This document shows, in pieces, positions 1 to 8,539 of a DNA stretch of 64,000 nt. A program made the translations under genes and the position numbers. The stretch is from Dyella jiangningensis (GTDB lineage Bacteria > Pseudomonadota > Gammaproteobacteria > Xanthomonadales > Rhodanobacteraceae): positions 1,302,001 through 1,366,000 of the forward strand of contig CP007444.1 of assembly GCA_000632805.1 (NCBI GenBank), given 5' to 3'. The notes beneath the pieces were generated by a model. The model was not told the DNA's origin, searched no databases, and saw nothing but the letters and a program-made list of their open reading frames with translations. Numbering within the stretch: position 1 is the stretch's first letter; each line of letters starts with the position of its first letter.

Positions 1-916
1 GCGTCAGGTGCGTGTCGACTTCGGCGAAACGCTCCGGATCGAGATCCACGTCCAGCGCATAGCGCCCCAGTCCGTCCGAGGCTTCGGTCAGCTGGATGGA
101 GGCGTTGTCCAGCAGTTCGAGAAGCGGGGCGAGGCGATCGTCCAGCATGGCCAGCTTGCTCATTTCCAGTTGCGCTCGACCCAGGGCCCGGCGCAAGGCG
201 AACTCGCTGTCGCCGTCGATCAGTTCGACCACGCCGCCGGCGCCTTCGGCCAGCCGGCCGGCGTTGGCGAGACGCTTGTGGCTGGTTTCCAGCTCGACCA
301 GGCCATCGGCCGGAAGAGCCCATTTTTCCAGTTCGTCCAGCTCGTGGCGAAGCAATTCGATGCGTTGTTCGCGGTCGTCGCCGCCGCTCAGCTTGCGGAT
401 GCGCTGGCCCAGCTCGCGCCACTGCGTGGCCAGTTCGCGCACCTGGCTTACCAACTGTTCGTTGCCGGCGTAGGCGTCGAGCAGTTCGAGCTGATGGGCG
501 CGCGACAGCAGCGCCTGGTGCTCATGCTGGCCATGGATCTCGACCAACAGCGTGGCGAGCTCGCCCAGCTGGCTGGCGTTGGCGGGGCGCCCGTTGATCC
601 AGGCGCGGGAGCTCCCCTCGGCGCGAATCACGCGGCGCAACTGGCAGGTGTCTTCCTCGTCCAGCTCCTCGCGGCGCAGCCATTCGCGCGCCTCGGGCAG
701 GTCCGACAGGTCGAATTCCGCGGTGAGCTCGGCGCGGTCGCTGCCGGCGCGCACCATGCCGCTGTCGGCGCGGGCGCCAGCCAGCAGCATCAAGGCGTCC
801 ACCAGCAGGGACTTGCCCGCGCCGGTTTCGCCGCTGACCACGGTAAGTCCTGGGCCGAAGGCGATCTCGGCTTCTTCGACGACAGCAAAATGGCGAACGT
901 AGAGCGAGGTGAGCAT
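1..916 (-). CDS. recN: DNA repair protein RecN (partial, 3' end outside window)
   Basis: SMC-like ATPase that acts in recombinational repair of double-strand breaks. The minus-strand reading frame is open from the ATG at 914-916 to the window edge, giving about 305 residues of a protein usually near 550. The Walker A motif GETGAGKS is at residues 29-36, followed by the RecN signatures INGRPANASQLGEL and EIHGQHEHQALL. The C-terminal half (Walker B, second ATPase lobe) is not in the window. It is divergent from hrcA, the usual arrangement in Xanthomonadales. The long plus-strand frame over it is a GC-rich shadow. Confidence 0.95.
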   Translation of the reverse strand, partial: MLTSLYVRHFAVVEEAEIAFGPGLTVVSGETGAGKSLLVDALMLLAGARADSGMVRAGSDRAELTAEFDLSDLPEAREWLRREELDEEDTCQLRRVIRAEGSSRAWINGRPANASQLGELATLLVEIHGQHEHQALLSRAHQLELLDAYAGNEQLVSQVRELATQWRELGQRIRKLSGGDDREQRIELLRHELDELEKWALPADGLVELETSHKRLANAGRLAEGAGGVVELIDGDSEFALRRALGRAQLEMSKLAMLDDRLAPLLELLDNASIQLTEASDGLGRYALDVDLDPERFAEVDTHLT

Positions 917-1052
917 GGGCGGCGGCGTGATGAAGTCGGGGGATTGTAAAGGGGCAGGGATAGGGGACGGGTAGTGGGGCCTCACGCTCCGGCATCCTGC
1001 ATCGTGCAGACGCCCGCTTTTGCCCCTCCGCCCGCCGGTCCCGTCCCCGTTT

Positions 1053-1081
1053 CTTGCAAAGTTTTCCGCCAGACCTTATTT
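1053..1081 (+). promoter_or_regulatory. sigma-32-like heat-shock promoter upstream of hrcA
   Basis: A CTTGCAA element (1053-1059, consensus CTTGAAA) and CCTTATTT (1074-1081, consensus CCCCATNT) are separated by 14 bases. The pair lies 28 bases before the hrcA start. It fits the known heat-shock control of hrcA-grpE-dnaK operons in Xanthomonas-type bacteria. This is a motif match by eye. Confidence 0.6.
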
Positions 1082-1108
1082 CTCTTGTGTCTCACGGATT
1101 GCTACAGC

Positions 1109-2161
1109 ATGCCCGCCGCCGATCTCGATGCCCGCGCACGCCGCCTGTTGCGCACATTGATTGCCCAATACCTTGCCGACGGCGAGCCCGTGGGCTCGCG
1201 CACGCTGTCGCGCTCCTCCGGGCTGGACGTCAGCCCGGCCACCATCCGCAACATCATGGCCGATCTGGAAGACGCCGGCCTGGTGGCCTCGCCACACACC
1301 TCGGCCGGCCGCGTGCCGACGCCCCGTGGCCTGCGCCTGTTCGTGGACAGCCTGATCGAACTGCAGCCGCTGCCGGTGGACGAGATGGCCCGCCTGCGCC
1401 GCGAACTGCCGCCCGGCCCGACCACCACCCGCGACCTGCTGGGCAACGTCTCGACCCTGCTTTCGGCGATGACCCGCTTTGCCGGCGTGGTCACGGTGCC
1501 GCGGCAGGCTGATTTCCCGCTGCGCCATATCGATTTCGTGGCGCTGCCCGACGCCCGCGTGCTGGTGATCCTGGTGTTTTCCGACAACCAGGTGCAGAAC
1601 CGTATCGTGCAGTTGGCCAAGCCGCTGGATGGTCGCGAGCTGGAGCAGGCCGCCAACTACCTCAACAGCCAGTTCGCCGGCCTGCGCCTGGACGATATCC
1701 GGGCCCATCTGCTGCGGGAACTTCGCGAGGCCAGCAGCGAGTTGCGGCAGCTGCTGTCCAGCGCGGTCGAGCTGGCGGCGGCCTCGTTCGCGCCGGAGGG
1801 CGAAAGCGACGACGTGCTGGTCAGCGGCCAGACCAACCTCATGGGGTATTCGGAGCTGGCCAACCTGGAGCGCCTGCGCGAGCTGTTCGAGGCATTCCAG
1901 AAGAAAAACGAGCTGCTGCAGCTGATGGAGGTCTGTGCCAAGGCCCCTGGCGTGCGGCTGTTCATCGGCGAGGAATCGGGTTTTGCCGCCCTCGACGGCT
2001 GCAGCGTGGTGACCGCCAGCTATGGCGCGCAGGGGCGCGTGCTGGGGGCGGTCGGGGTGATCGGGCCCACCCGCATGGCCTACGAACGGGTGATCCCGGT
2101 GGTTCAGGCCACGGCCGGATTGCTCAGTGACGCCTTGAATCGCGTCGCGACGACCTTATAA
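1109..2161 (+). CDS. hrcA: Heat-inducible transcription repressor HrcA
   Basis: Repressor that binds CIRCE operators, typically controlling groESL and sometimes its own operon, with activity tuned by GroEL. The 350-residue product has an N-terminal winged helix (DLDARARRLLRTLI at residues 5-18; SPATIRNIM at 42-50; HTSAGRVPT at 63-71), the HrcA signature, then the dimerisation and inserted domains. The ATG at 1109 begins the family-typical MPAADLDARAR; a longer in-frame start at 974 adds 45 residues unlike the family and would overrun the promoter. First gene of hrcA-grpE-dnaK-dnaJ. No CIRCE inverted repeat was found upstream of any gene here, so its targets are probably elsewhere. Confidence 0.95.
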   Translation: MPAADLDARARRLLRTLIAQYLADGEPVGSRTLSRSSGLDVSPATIRNIMADLEDAGLVASPHTSAGRVPTPRGLRLFVDSLIELQPLPVDEMARLRRELPPGPTTTRDLLGNVSTLLSAMTRFAGVVTVPRQADFPLRHIDFVALPDARVLVILVFSDNQVQNRIVQLAKPLDGRELEQAANYLNSQFAGLRLDDIRAHLLRELREASSELRQLLSSAVELAAASFAPEGESDDVLVSGQTNLMGYSELANLERLRELFEAFQKKNELLQLMEVCAKAPGVRLFIGEESGFAALDGCSVVTASYGAQGRVLGAVGVIGPTRMAYERVIPVVQATAGLLSDALNRVATTL

Positions 2162-2246
2162 CGCGCCCGGGAGGCGGGATTTTACCCGCAGGTAATTGAC
2201 GGCGGGCGCCAGGGGCGCCGGCCACGGATGAGGCTTGGAGTCATTC

Positions 2247-2765
2247 ATGCAGAACAACGATCCAACGACGTCGAACGCGGCGCAGGGCGATGCCCCCAAC
2301 GCGGAACTGGAGGCGCTGAAGGCGCGCATCGCCGAGCTGGAAGCCAGCAACGTGGAGCTGCGCGACACGGTGCTGCGCGAGAAGGCAGAGATCGAGAACC
2401 AGCGTCGCCGACTGCATCGCGATGTGGAGCAGGCCCGCCGCTTTGCCAATGAGAAGCTGCTGAACGAGCTGCTGCCGGTGTACGACGGGCTCGAGCGCGG
2501 CCTGCAGGTCGAAAGTGGCGACGTGGCCAGCATGCGCGAAGGCATCGCCCTCACGCTGAAGTCGCTGTTGAAGATTGCGGAGAACAACGGCCTGGTCCAG
2601 GTGGACCCGGTCGGCCAGCCGTTGGACCCTGAAAAGCATCACGCGGTAAGCATGGTGGACGCTCCAGGCACGGCGCCGAACACGGTGGTCAGCGTGCTGC
2701 AGAAGGGTTACGTGTTGAACGATCGACTGTTGCGCCCCGCTCTGGTGGCGGTCGCGAAGGAATGA
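2247..2765 (+). CDS. grpE: Nucleotide exchange factor GrpE
   Basis: Homodimeric exchange factor that releases ADP from DnaK and acts as a thermosensor of the chaperone cycle. The 172-residue product has a charged N-terminal tail, a long helix (about residues 20-75 with NAELEALKARIAELEASN and ENQRRRLHRD) and the C-terminal beta domain (HHAVSMVDAPGTAPNTV, ending VLQKGYVLNDRLLRPALVAV). A GGAG ribosome site at 2237-2240 lies six bases from the ATG at 2247; the in-frame TTG at 2235 lies inside that region and is less likely. Lies 85 bases after hrcA, presumably cotranscribed. Confidence 0.95.
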   Translation: MQNNDPTTSNAAQGDAPNAELEALKARIAELEASNVELRDTVLREKAEIENQRRRLHRDVEQARRFANEKLLNELLPVYDGLERGLQVESGDVASMREGIALTLKSLLKIAENNGLVQVDPVGQPLDPEKHHAVSMVDAPGTAPNTVVSVLQKGYVLNDRLLRPALVAVAKE

Positions 2766-2842
2766 CGCCCCTGCTGGCGTTTGGACGCCTGAACGGCGCC
2801 CGCGTCGGCATCGGTGGCAAAGACATCGGAGCGCTTGGCGGC

Positions 2843-2871
2843 ATTGAGTTGAGAAGCCACGGGCCCCATCT
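2843..2871 (+). promoter_or_regulatory. sigma-32-like promoter between grpE and dnaK
   Basis: ATTGAGT (2843-2849) and CCCCATCT (2864-2871, an exact CCCCATNT match) are separated by 14 bases, the same spacing as the element upstream of hrcA. It lies 51 bases before the dnaK start in a 157-base gap, so dnaK-dnaJ may have its own heat-shock start in addition to read-through from hrcA. The -35 half is weaker than the -10 half. Confidence 0.6.
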
Positions 2872-2922
2872 GGAAACCAGTCGCGGCCGAGGGGTCGCTT
2901 AAGAATTTAGGGAGTAGACAAC

Positions 2923-4851
2923 ATGGGCAAAATCATTGGTATCGACCTGGGCACGACCAACTCGTGCGTTGCCGTGATGGACGGCACCACCGCCAAGGTC
3001 ATCGAGAACGCCGAAGGCGATCGCACCACGCCGTCGATCGTCGCCTTCACCAAGGACAACGAAGTCCTCGTGGGCGCGCCGGCCAAGCGCCAGAGCGTGA
3101 CCAACCCCAAGAACACCTTCTACGCGGTGAAGCGCCTCATCGGCCGCAAGTTCACCGACGCGGAGGTGCAGAAAGACCTGCACATCGTGCCCTACGGCAT
3201 CGTCGCCCATGAAAACGGCGACGCCTGGGTGCAGACGGCCGACGGCAAGAAGATGGCTCCGCAGGAGATCTCGGCCAAGGTCCTCATGAAGATGAAGAAG
3301 ACCGCCGAGGATTACCTCGGTGAGCCGGTCACGGAAGCCGTGATCACGGTGCCGGCCTACTTCAACGACAGCCAGCGCCAGGCCACCAAGGATGCCGGCC
3401 GCATCGCGGGCCTGGACGTCAAGCGCATCATCAACGAGCCGACCGCGGCCGCGCTGGCCTACGGCCTGGACAAGAAGGGCGGTGACCGCAAGATCGCCGT
3501 GTACGACCTCGGCGGCGGCACGTTCGACGTGTCGATCATCGAGATCGCCGAAGTCGACGGCGAGAAGCAGTTCGAAGTGCTGGCCACCAACGGCGACACC
3601 TTTCTCGGTGGCGAAGACTTCGACATGCGCGTCATCGACTATCTCGTCGAGGAATTCAAGAAAGACCAGGGCATGGACCTGCGCAAGGATCCGCTCGCGC
3701 TGCAGCGCCTGAAAGACGCCGCCGAGCGCGCGAAGATCGAGCTGTCGTCCAGCCACCAGACCGAAGTGAACCTGCCGTACATCACGGCCGACGCGTCCGG
3801 TCCCAAGCACCTCAACATCAAGCTGACCCGCGCCAAGCTGGAAGCGCTGGTGGAAGACCTGGTCAAGCGCACCATCGAGCCGTGCCGCACCGCCTTGAAT
3901 GACGCCGGCCTGCGCGTGTCCGACATCAACGAGGTGATCCTCGTCGGTGGCCAGACCCGCATGCCCAAGGTGCAGGAGTCGGTGAAGGACTTCTTCGGCA
4001 AGGAGCCGCGCAAGGACGTCAACCCGGACGAGGCCGTCGCCGTCGGCGCCGCGATCCAGGGCGGCGTGCTGGGCGGTTCGGTGAAGGACGTGCTGTTGCT
4101 CGACGTCACCCCGCTGTCGCTCGGCATCGAGACGATGGGCGGCGTGATGACCAAGCTGATCGAGAAGAACACCACCGTGCCGACCAAGGCTTCGCAGGTG
4201 TTCTCCACCGCCGACGACAACCAGACCGCGGTGACCGTGCACGTGCTGCAGGGTGAGCGCGAGCGCGCCAGCGCCAACAAGTCGCTGGGCAAGTTCGACC
4301 TGCAGGGCATCGATGCTGCGCCGCGCGGCATGCCGCAGATCGAGGTCACCTTCGACATCGACGCCAACGGCATCCTGCACGTGTCGGCCAAGGACAAGAA
4401 GACCGGCAAGGAACAGAAGATCGAGATCAAGGCCGGTTCGGGCCTGTCCGAGGAAGAGATCAATCGCATGGTGGCCGACGCCGAGGCCAACAAGGAAGAA
4501 GACCGCAAGTTCCACGAGCTCGTCGGCACGCGCAACAAGGCCGATCAGCTGGTGCACGCCACCCGCAGCGCGCTCAAGGAGCATGGCGGCAAGGTGCCGG
4601 CCGACCAGCTGAGCACGATCGAGGGCGCGCTCTCCGATCTCGAGAAGGTAAAGGATGGCGATGACAAGACGGCCATCGAGGCGAAGATCGAGAAGCTCGA
4701 ACAGGTCGCGCAGGCGCTGTACGCCGCGGCCCAGGGCAGCGGTACTCAGGCGGATGCCGGCGCTCACGCAGGCGCGCAGCAGCAGGGTTCGGCGGCCCAC
4801 GACGATGTGGTCGATGCCGAGTTCACTGAAGTCAAGGACGACAAGAAGTAA
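2923..4851 (+). CDS. dnaK: Molecular chaperone DnaK (Hsp70)
   Basis: ATP-dependent cytoplasmic chaperone working with DnaJ and GrpE. At 642 residues it has the usual length. The actin-like ATPase begins GIDLGTTNS (residues 6-14) and contains the phosphate loop [10 protein letters not shown]. The linker [14 protein letters not shown] precedes the substrate-binding domain. The C-terminal tail is Gln/Ala/Gly-rich and ends in [14 protein letters not shown], the conserved EEVD-like acidic end of bacterial Hsp70s. The ATG at 2923 has an AGGGAG ribosome site about ten bases upstream. The 633-residue antisense frame across this gene is a shadow of its codon bias. Confidence 0.98.
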   Translation: MGKIIGIDLGTTNSCVAVMDGTTAKVIENAEGDRTTPSIVAFTKDNEVLVGAPAKRQSVTNPKNTFYAVKRLIGRKFTDAEVQKDLHIVPYGIVAHENGDAWVQTADGKKMAPQEISAKVLMKMKKTAEDYLGEPVTEAVITVPAYFNDSQRQATKDAGRIAGLDVKRIINEPTAAALAYGLDKKGGDRKIAVYDLGGGTFDVSIIEIAEVDGEKQFEVLATNGDTFLGGEDFDMRVIDYLVEEFKKDQGMDLRKDPLALQRLKDAAERAKIELSSSHQTEVNLPYITADASGPKHLNIKLTRAKLEALVEDLVKRTIEPCRTALNDAGLRVSDINEVILVGGQTRMPKVQESVKDFFGKEPRKDVNPDEAVAVGAAIQGGVLGGSVKDVLLLDVTPLSLGIETMGGVMTKLIEKNTTVPTKASQVFSTADDNQTAVTVHVLQGERERASANKSLGKFDLQGIDAAPRGMPQIEVTFDIDANGILHVSAKDKKTGKEQKIEIKAGSGLSEEEINRMVADAEANKEEDRKFHELVGTRNKADQLVHATRSALKEHGGKVPADQLSTIEGALSDLEKVKDGDDKTAIEAKIEKLEQVAQALYAAAQGSGTQADAGAHAGAQQQGSAAHDDVVDAEFTEVKDDKK

Positions 4852-4881
4852 GATAGGCCGGTCGGCGCTGCCGATCTGACG

Positions 4882-4922
4882 CAGCCCGCGCCCGGGACTC
4901 GAAACCTAGGCGCGGGCTGTTT
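4882..4922 (+). terminator. Hairpin between dnaK and dnaJ, probable partial terminator
   Basis: A perfect 11-bp stem (4882-4892 CAGCCCGCGCC with 4909-4919) and a 16-base loop is followed by only TTT. It sits 30 bases after the dnaK stop and 48 bases before dnaJ. It probably attenuates read-through or stabilises the dnaK 3' end, so that DnaJ is made in smaller amounts than DnaK. Confidence 0.65.
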
Positions 4923-4969
4923 GCTGATGGGGCACGCATCGGCTGATTGATGCAGGAAGAGGGCGGTCC

Positions 4970-6112
4970 ATGTCGGACGCAACGATGAGCAAACGCGATT
5001 ACTACGAAGTCCTGGGTGTCGAGCGCACCGTCACCGAGGTGGAGCTGAAGAAGTCCTTCCGCCGGCTGGCGATGAAGTACCACCCCGACCGCTGCCCGGA
5101 CGATCCGCATGCGCAGGAGAAGTTCAAGGAGGCCAAGGAGGCCTACGAAGTGCTGTCGGACGCGCAGAAGCGCGCGATGTACGACCAGCACGGCCATGCC
5201 GCGTTCGAGCACGGCATGGGCGGGCGCAGTGGCGCCGGCTTCGGCGACATGGGCGACATCTTTGGTGACATCTTCGGCGACATATTCGGCATGGGCGGCG
5301 GCGGCCGCAGTCGCCAGCGCCGCGGTTCCGACCTCCGCTACATCATGGAACTCGACCTCGAAGAGGCCGTGTTCGGCGTCGAGCGGAAAGTCGAAATTCC
5401 CACGCAGGTGAATTGCCAGCACTGCAACGGCACCGGTTCCGACGACGGCAAGACCGCGACCTGCAAGACCTGCGCGGGCCATGGTCGTGTGCGCATGCAG
5501 AACGGCATCTTTTCCATCCAGCAGGCGTGTCCGCATTGCGGCGGCAGTGGCCAGACGATCGAAAAGCCCTGCAAGCAGTGCGACGGCGAAGGGCTTTTGC
5601 AGGAAACGCGCACGCTCTCCGTAAACATTCCCGCAGGCGTGGACAACGGCGATCGCATCCGTCTTACGGGGCAGGGCGAAGCAGGCCCCCATGGGGCCGA
5701 AGCAGGCGACCTCTATGTGGAAGTGCGTGTGCGCGAGCACGCGATCTTCCAGCGCGACGGCAACGACCTTCATTGCGAATTGCCGATCCGTTTCTCACAG
5801 GCGGCACTCGGTGCCGAACTGCACGTGCCGACGCTGGAAGGCGAGGTGCCGATCACTATCCCACCAGAAACACAGACCGGACAGATGTTCCGCCTGCGCG
5901 GCCGCGGCGTGAAGTCCGTGCGCAGCAGCCGCACGGGCGACCTGATCTGCCGTGTCGTGGTGGAAACGCCGGTACGACTGACCAAGCAGCAGCGCGAGCT
6001 GTTCGAGCAGCTCGAGGCCACTTTCGCCGGGGGCGAGGCCGACAAGCACACACCGCGCGCCAAGACCTGGGTCGATGGCGTGAAGCAGTTCTGGTCGCGC
6101 GTCACCTCGTAA
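4970..6112 (+). CDS. dnaJ: Chaperone protein DnaJ (Hsp40)
   Basis: Type I J-protein that stimulates the DnaK ATPase and delivers clients. The 380-residue product has a J domain with HPD at residues 38-40, a Gly/Phe region carrying three consecutive DIFG units, a zinc region with four CXXCXGXG motifs ([32 protein letters not shown]) and two C-terminal beta domains. The ATG at 4970 is preferred to the in-frame ATG at 4985 because an AGGAAGAGGG ribosome site (4954-4963) precedes it. Last gene of the heat-shock cluster. Confidence 0.97.
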   Translation: MSDATMSKRDYYEVLGVERTVTEVELKKSFRRLAMKYHPDRCPDDPHAQEKFKEAKEAYEVLSDAQKRAMYDQHGHAAFEHGMGGRSGAGFGDMGDIFGDIFGDIFGMGGGGRSRQRRGSDLRYIMELDLEEAVFGVERKVEIPTQVNCQHCNGTGSDDGKTATCKTCAGHGRVRMQNGIFSIQQACPHCGGSGQTIEKPCKQCDGEGLLQETRTLSVNIPAGVDNGDRIRLTGQGEAGPHGAEAGDLYVEVRVREHAIFQRDGNDLHCELPIRFSQAALGAELHVPTLEGEVPITIPPETQTGQMFRLRGRGVKSVRSSRTGDLICRVVVETPVRLTKQQRELFEQLEATFAGGEADKHTPRAKTWVDGVKQFWSRVTS

Positions 6113-6142
6113 CTCCTTGCGGCAGTGCCTGCTGCACTCGAC

Positions 6143-6163
6143 GGCCCGGATAAACGCCGGGCC
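6143..6163 (+). terminator. Short GC-rich hairpin after dnaJ
   Basis: A 7-bp stem GGCCCGG / CCGGGCC with loop ATAAACG begins 31 bases after the dnaJ stop. No T-tract follows, so it could be a weak or Rho-assisted terminator or an mRNA 3' stabiliser. Confidence 0.4.
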
Positions 6164-6255
6164 ATTGCGCATGTCCGTCCATGCGTGTACGCCGCTGGCG
6201 GCAGGCGGTAGCATCGCGCTCTTCCTGTCCTGCTGCGCTGGTCGCGGAGTCCTGA

Positions 6256-7059
6256 ATGAGCCATCCCGTTCGTCTAGCCATCAATGGCGCCACCGGCCGC
6301 ATGGGGCAGGTGCTCGTGCAGCTGGTCAAGGGCGACAAGCGCTTCGTGCTGGTGGCCGCCATGGCCTCGGCGAATTCCGCTCTGCTGGGGCAGCCGGTGT
6401 TCTCTGGCGATGACGCGCCGACCTATACCAACAATTGGCCGGATGCGGGTGCCCTCGACGTCGTGATCGACTTCAGCGGCCCCGCGGGACTTGCCGCGGC
6501 GCTGACCTATTGCGAGTCGCATGGCGTGGGGCTGGTCACCGGCACCACGGGGCTCGATCCCACTTTCGGCCAGCGTTTGGCCGTCTCCTCGCAGCGCATC
6601 GCGTTGCTGCGTTCCGCAAATTTCAGCCTCGGCGTAGCCGTGCTAACGCGCCTGTTGCGCGAGGCCGCAGCGACCTTGCCGAGCTGGGACCTGGACATCA
6701 TCGAGGCGCACCACAATCGCAAGGAAGACGCACCATCGGGCACGGCGCTTGCCTTGGGTGAGGCTGCTGCGGATGCGCGCGGCACCTCGCTTTCCGAAAG
6801 CGGCGTGTATTCGCGCGAAGGACGCACCGGCCCGCGTGCACTCGGCACCATTGGTTTCGCGGTCGTGCGTGGCGGCGACGTCGTGGGCGAGCACGAGGCG
6901 TGGCTGATGGGGAAAGGCGAACGCATCGAACTCACGCATCGCGCCACCGATCGTTCCATCTTCGCGCGTGGCGCCCTGGAGGCCGCGCACTGGCTCAGCG
7001 GCCGCCCGCCGGGCGAGTACGACATCGACGCCATGCTCAGCGAGCGTGCCTCGCGTTGA
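6256..7059 (+). CDS. dapB: 4-hydroxy-tetrahydrodipicolinate reductase DapB
   Basis: NAD(P)H-dependent reduction of hydroxy-tetrahydrodipicolinate to tetrahydrodipicolinate, the second committed step of the diaminopimelate/lysine pathway. The 267 residues carry the Rossmann NGATGRMG (10-17), TGTTGL (95-100), SANFSLG (120-126) and the catalytic block HHNRKEDAPSGTA, with His152 and Lys156 equivalent to the E. coli catalytic pair. Start ATG 6256 has a GGAG eight bases upstream. Probably its own transcription unit, separated from dnaJ by a hairpin. Confidence 0.97.
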   Translation: MSHPVRLAINGATGRMGQVLVQLVKGDKRFVLVAAMASANSALLGQPVFSGDDAPTYTNNWPDAGALDVVIDFSGPAGLAAALTYCESHGVGLVTGTTGLDPTFGQRLAVSSQRIALLRSANFSLGVAVLTRLLREAAATLPSWDLDIIEAHHNRKEDAPSGTALALGEAAADARGTSLSESGVYSREGRTGPRALGTIGFAVVRGGDVVGEHEAWLMGKGERIELTHRATDRSIFARGALEAAHWLSGRPPGEYDIDAMLSERASR

Positions 7060-7164
7060 GTAGCGCCCCTCACGAGAGGCGCTGAGCCTGCCAGGGGGCA
7101 GCCCGCTTCGAGATCCGGACCGCATGCCGTGGGCGTAGCTTTCCGATCGATCGCAGGATGTCGC

Positions 7165-7193
7165 TTGTCCATGCCGGTTGCGACCGCTAAAAT
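7165..7193 (+). promoter_or_regulatory. sigma-70-like promoter for the riboswitch leader
   Basis: TTGTCC (7165-7170) and TAAAAT (7188-7193) are separated by exactly 17 bases. The predicted start near 7200 lies just before the first conserved riboswitch motif at 7209, which supports a long structured leader on the downstream antiporter mRNA. Confidence 0.65.
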
Positions 7194-7200
7194 GCACGGG

Positions 7201-7386
7201 TTGTCATTGGGGAGTAGCCATCCTCACCCCGCGCAGCCTCCAGGCTGCGTATTCCAGAGGAATCCGCGTCAACAGACTTGAAGCCCCGGCTTCATGGCGT
7301 GGATGGTCAACGACACGTTCGGTGTCGACAGCCCGGCGAGACCTTTGGCCGCGACGCGCTCACCTTTGCCGGGCGAGCTCGCGTCG
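7201..7386 (+). ncRNA. yybP-ykoY family (Mn2+) riboswitch candidate
   Basis: The leader contains GGGGAGTAGCC (7209-7219), the hallmark 5' loop of the yybP-ykoY riboswitch, and GGCGAGACCTTT (7335-7346), resembling its second conserved loop. Between them are hairpins CGCAGCC/GGCTGCG (7232-7249), GAAGCC/GGCTTC (7280-7293) and CGACAC/GTGTCG (7311-7327). A further stem CGACGCG/CGCGTCG (7352-7386) could be the expression platform. It lies between a good promoter and a membrane cation exchanger, the expected context. Family members bind Mn2+ and turn on exporters. Not confirmed by a covariance-model search. Confidence 0.8.
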
Positions 7387-7427
7387 TCGAGCCAATGGTT
7401 TTCCGCTCGCCCGGCCTTGGAAATTGC

Positions 7428-8435
7428 ATGCTTACTGCGTTGTTGTTCCTGCTTTCGGCTGGTGCGATCTATCTCGCCTGCGAGTACTTCGTGAACGGCG
7501 TGGAGTGGTTTGGCCAAAAGCTCAACCTCGGCGCGACCGCCACGGGCACGATCCTGGCCGCCTTTGGCACGGCGCTGCCGGAGAGCGCCGTGACCTTCGT
7601 CGCCGTGATCCTCGGCAAGACCCCTGAGCAGAAAGACATCGGCGTCGGCGCCGCCTTGGGCGGACCGCTGGTTCTTGCCACGATTGCCTACGCCGTCGTG
7701 GGCGTAGCGCTGTGGATGAATCGTCGACGTCTGCAGCGAACCGACAGCGTGGTGCGCGTGGAGCATGCACGCTTGTCGCGGGACCAGGCGTGGTTCCTCG
7801 CCATCTTCGTCGTGAAGTGTTCGCTCGGGCTGATTGCCTTCGCGTTCAAGCCGTGGCTGGGTGTGCTGTTCCTTCTCGCCTATGCGCTGTACGTGTGGCG
7901 CGAGCTGAAGAGCGACGACACCGCGCCCGAAGAGGAAGTGCTCGAGCCGCTGAAACTCCAGCCCAGGGCGGCGAACCCGTCGCTGTGGTGGGTGTCCGTG
8001 CAAACGGTACTGGCTCTGGTGGTGATCGCCATTGCCTCGCATACCTTCGTAAAACAGATCGAGGCCATCGGCGTGGCGCTACAGTTGTCGCCGCACCTGG
8101 TCGCGCTGGTGCTGAGCCCGGTCGCCACCGAATTGCCGGAAACCATGAATGCCCTGATCTGGGTGCGCCAGGGCAAGGAGCGTCTCGCACTGGCCAACAT
8201 TTCGGGCGCGATGATGATCCAGGCGACCATTCCCAGCTCGCTGGCGCTGTTTGCCACGCCCTGGCTGTTCGATGCACCACTGATGGTAGCCGGTGTGCTC
8301 ACCGGCATCGCTATCGTGTACCTGTGGTGGCTGTTTCGTCGGGGGCGCGTCGACGCGCGCTGGCTGGTGCCCGTGGGACTGCTTTACGGTGTATTCGCCG
8401 CCTACATTGCCTGGCATTTCGGCAGTCAGGCCTAG
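7428..8435 (+). CDS. Calcium/cation antiporter (CaCA/YrbG-like), possibly a Mn2+ exporter
   Basis: Inner-membrane exchanger of the sodium/calcium exchanger superfamily. The 335-residue, strongly hydrophobic product has two inverted repeats, each with the signature acidic motif: FGTALPESAVTF (about residues 46-57) and SPVATELPETMNAL (about 230-243). A cytoplasmic loop rich in charged residues (about 150-175) separates the halves. ATG 7428 begins the first membrane helix directly; the longer in-frame start at 7278 lies inside the riboswitch. The riboswitch suggests Mn2+ or a related ion is a physiological substrate, which is inference. E. coli YrbG is the nearest relative I recognise. Confidence 0.85.
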   Translation: MLTALLFLLSAGAIYLACEYFVNGVEWFGQKLNLGATATGTILAAFGTALPESAVTFVAVILGKTPEQKDIGVGAALGGPLVLATIAYAVVGVALWMNRRRLQRTDSVVRVEHARLSRDQAWFLAIFVVKCSLGLIAFAFKPWLGVLFLLAYALYVWRELKSDDTAPEEEVLEPLKLQPRAANPSLWWVSVQTVLALVVIAIASHTFVKQIEAIGVALQLSPHLVALVLSPVATELPETMNALIWVRQGKERLALANISGAMMIQATIPSSLALFATPWLFDAPLMVAGVLTGIAIVYLWWLFRRGRVDARWLVPVGLLYGVFAAYIAWHFGSQA

Positions 8436-8539
8436 GTGAATTTCGCCGTTTCCCAGGAGTACGCCGGAAGTCCCGGCGCCTCGCTGTTATCCGCGACGCC
8501 GGCCTGCCGGTGTATAAGGCGGCCGCGCGAGGCCTTGCC

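Noticed and set aside
974..1108. Extended N-terminus of HrcA from 974
   Set aside because: The extra 45 residues overlap the sigma-32-like promoter and do not resemble HrcA; the ATG at 1109 gives the family start.
900..1110. CIRCE operator upstream of hrcA
   Set aside because: No TTAGCACTC-N9-GAGTGCTAA-type repeat was found here or before dnaK.
2899..4800. 633-codon minus-strand open frame opposite dnaK
   Set aside because: Exactly antisense to a complete dnaK with all Hsp70 motifs; it arises from high third-position GC.
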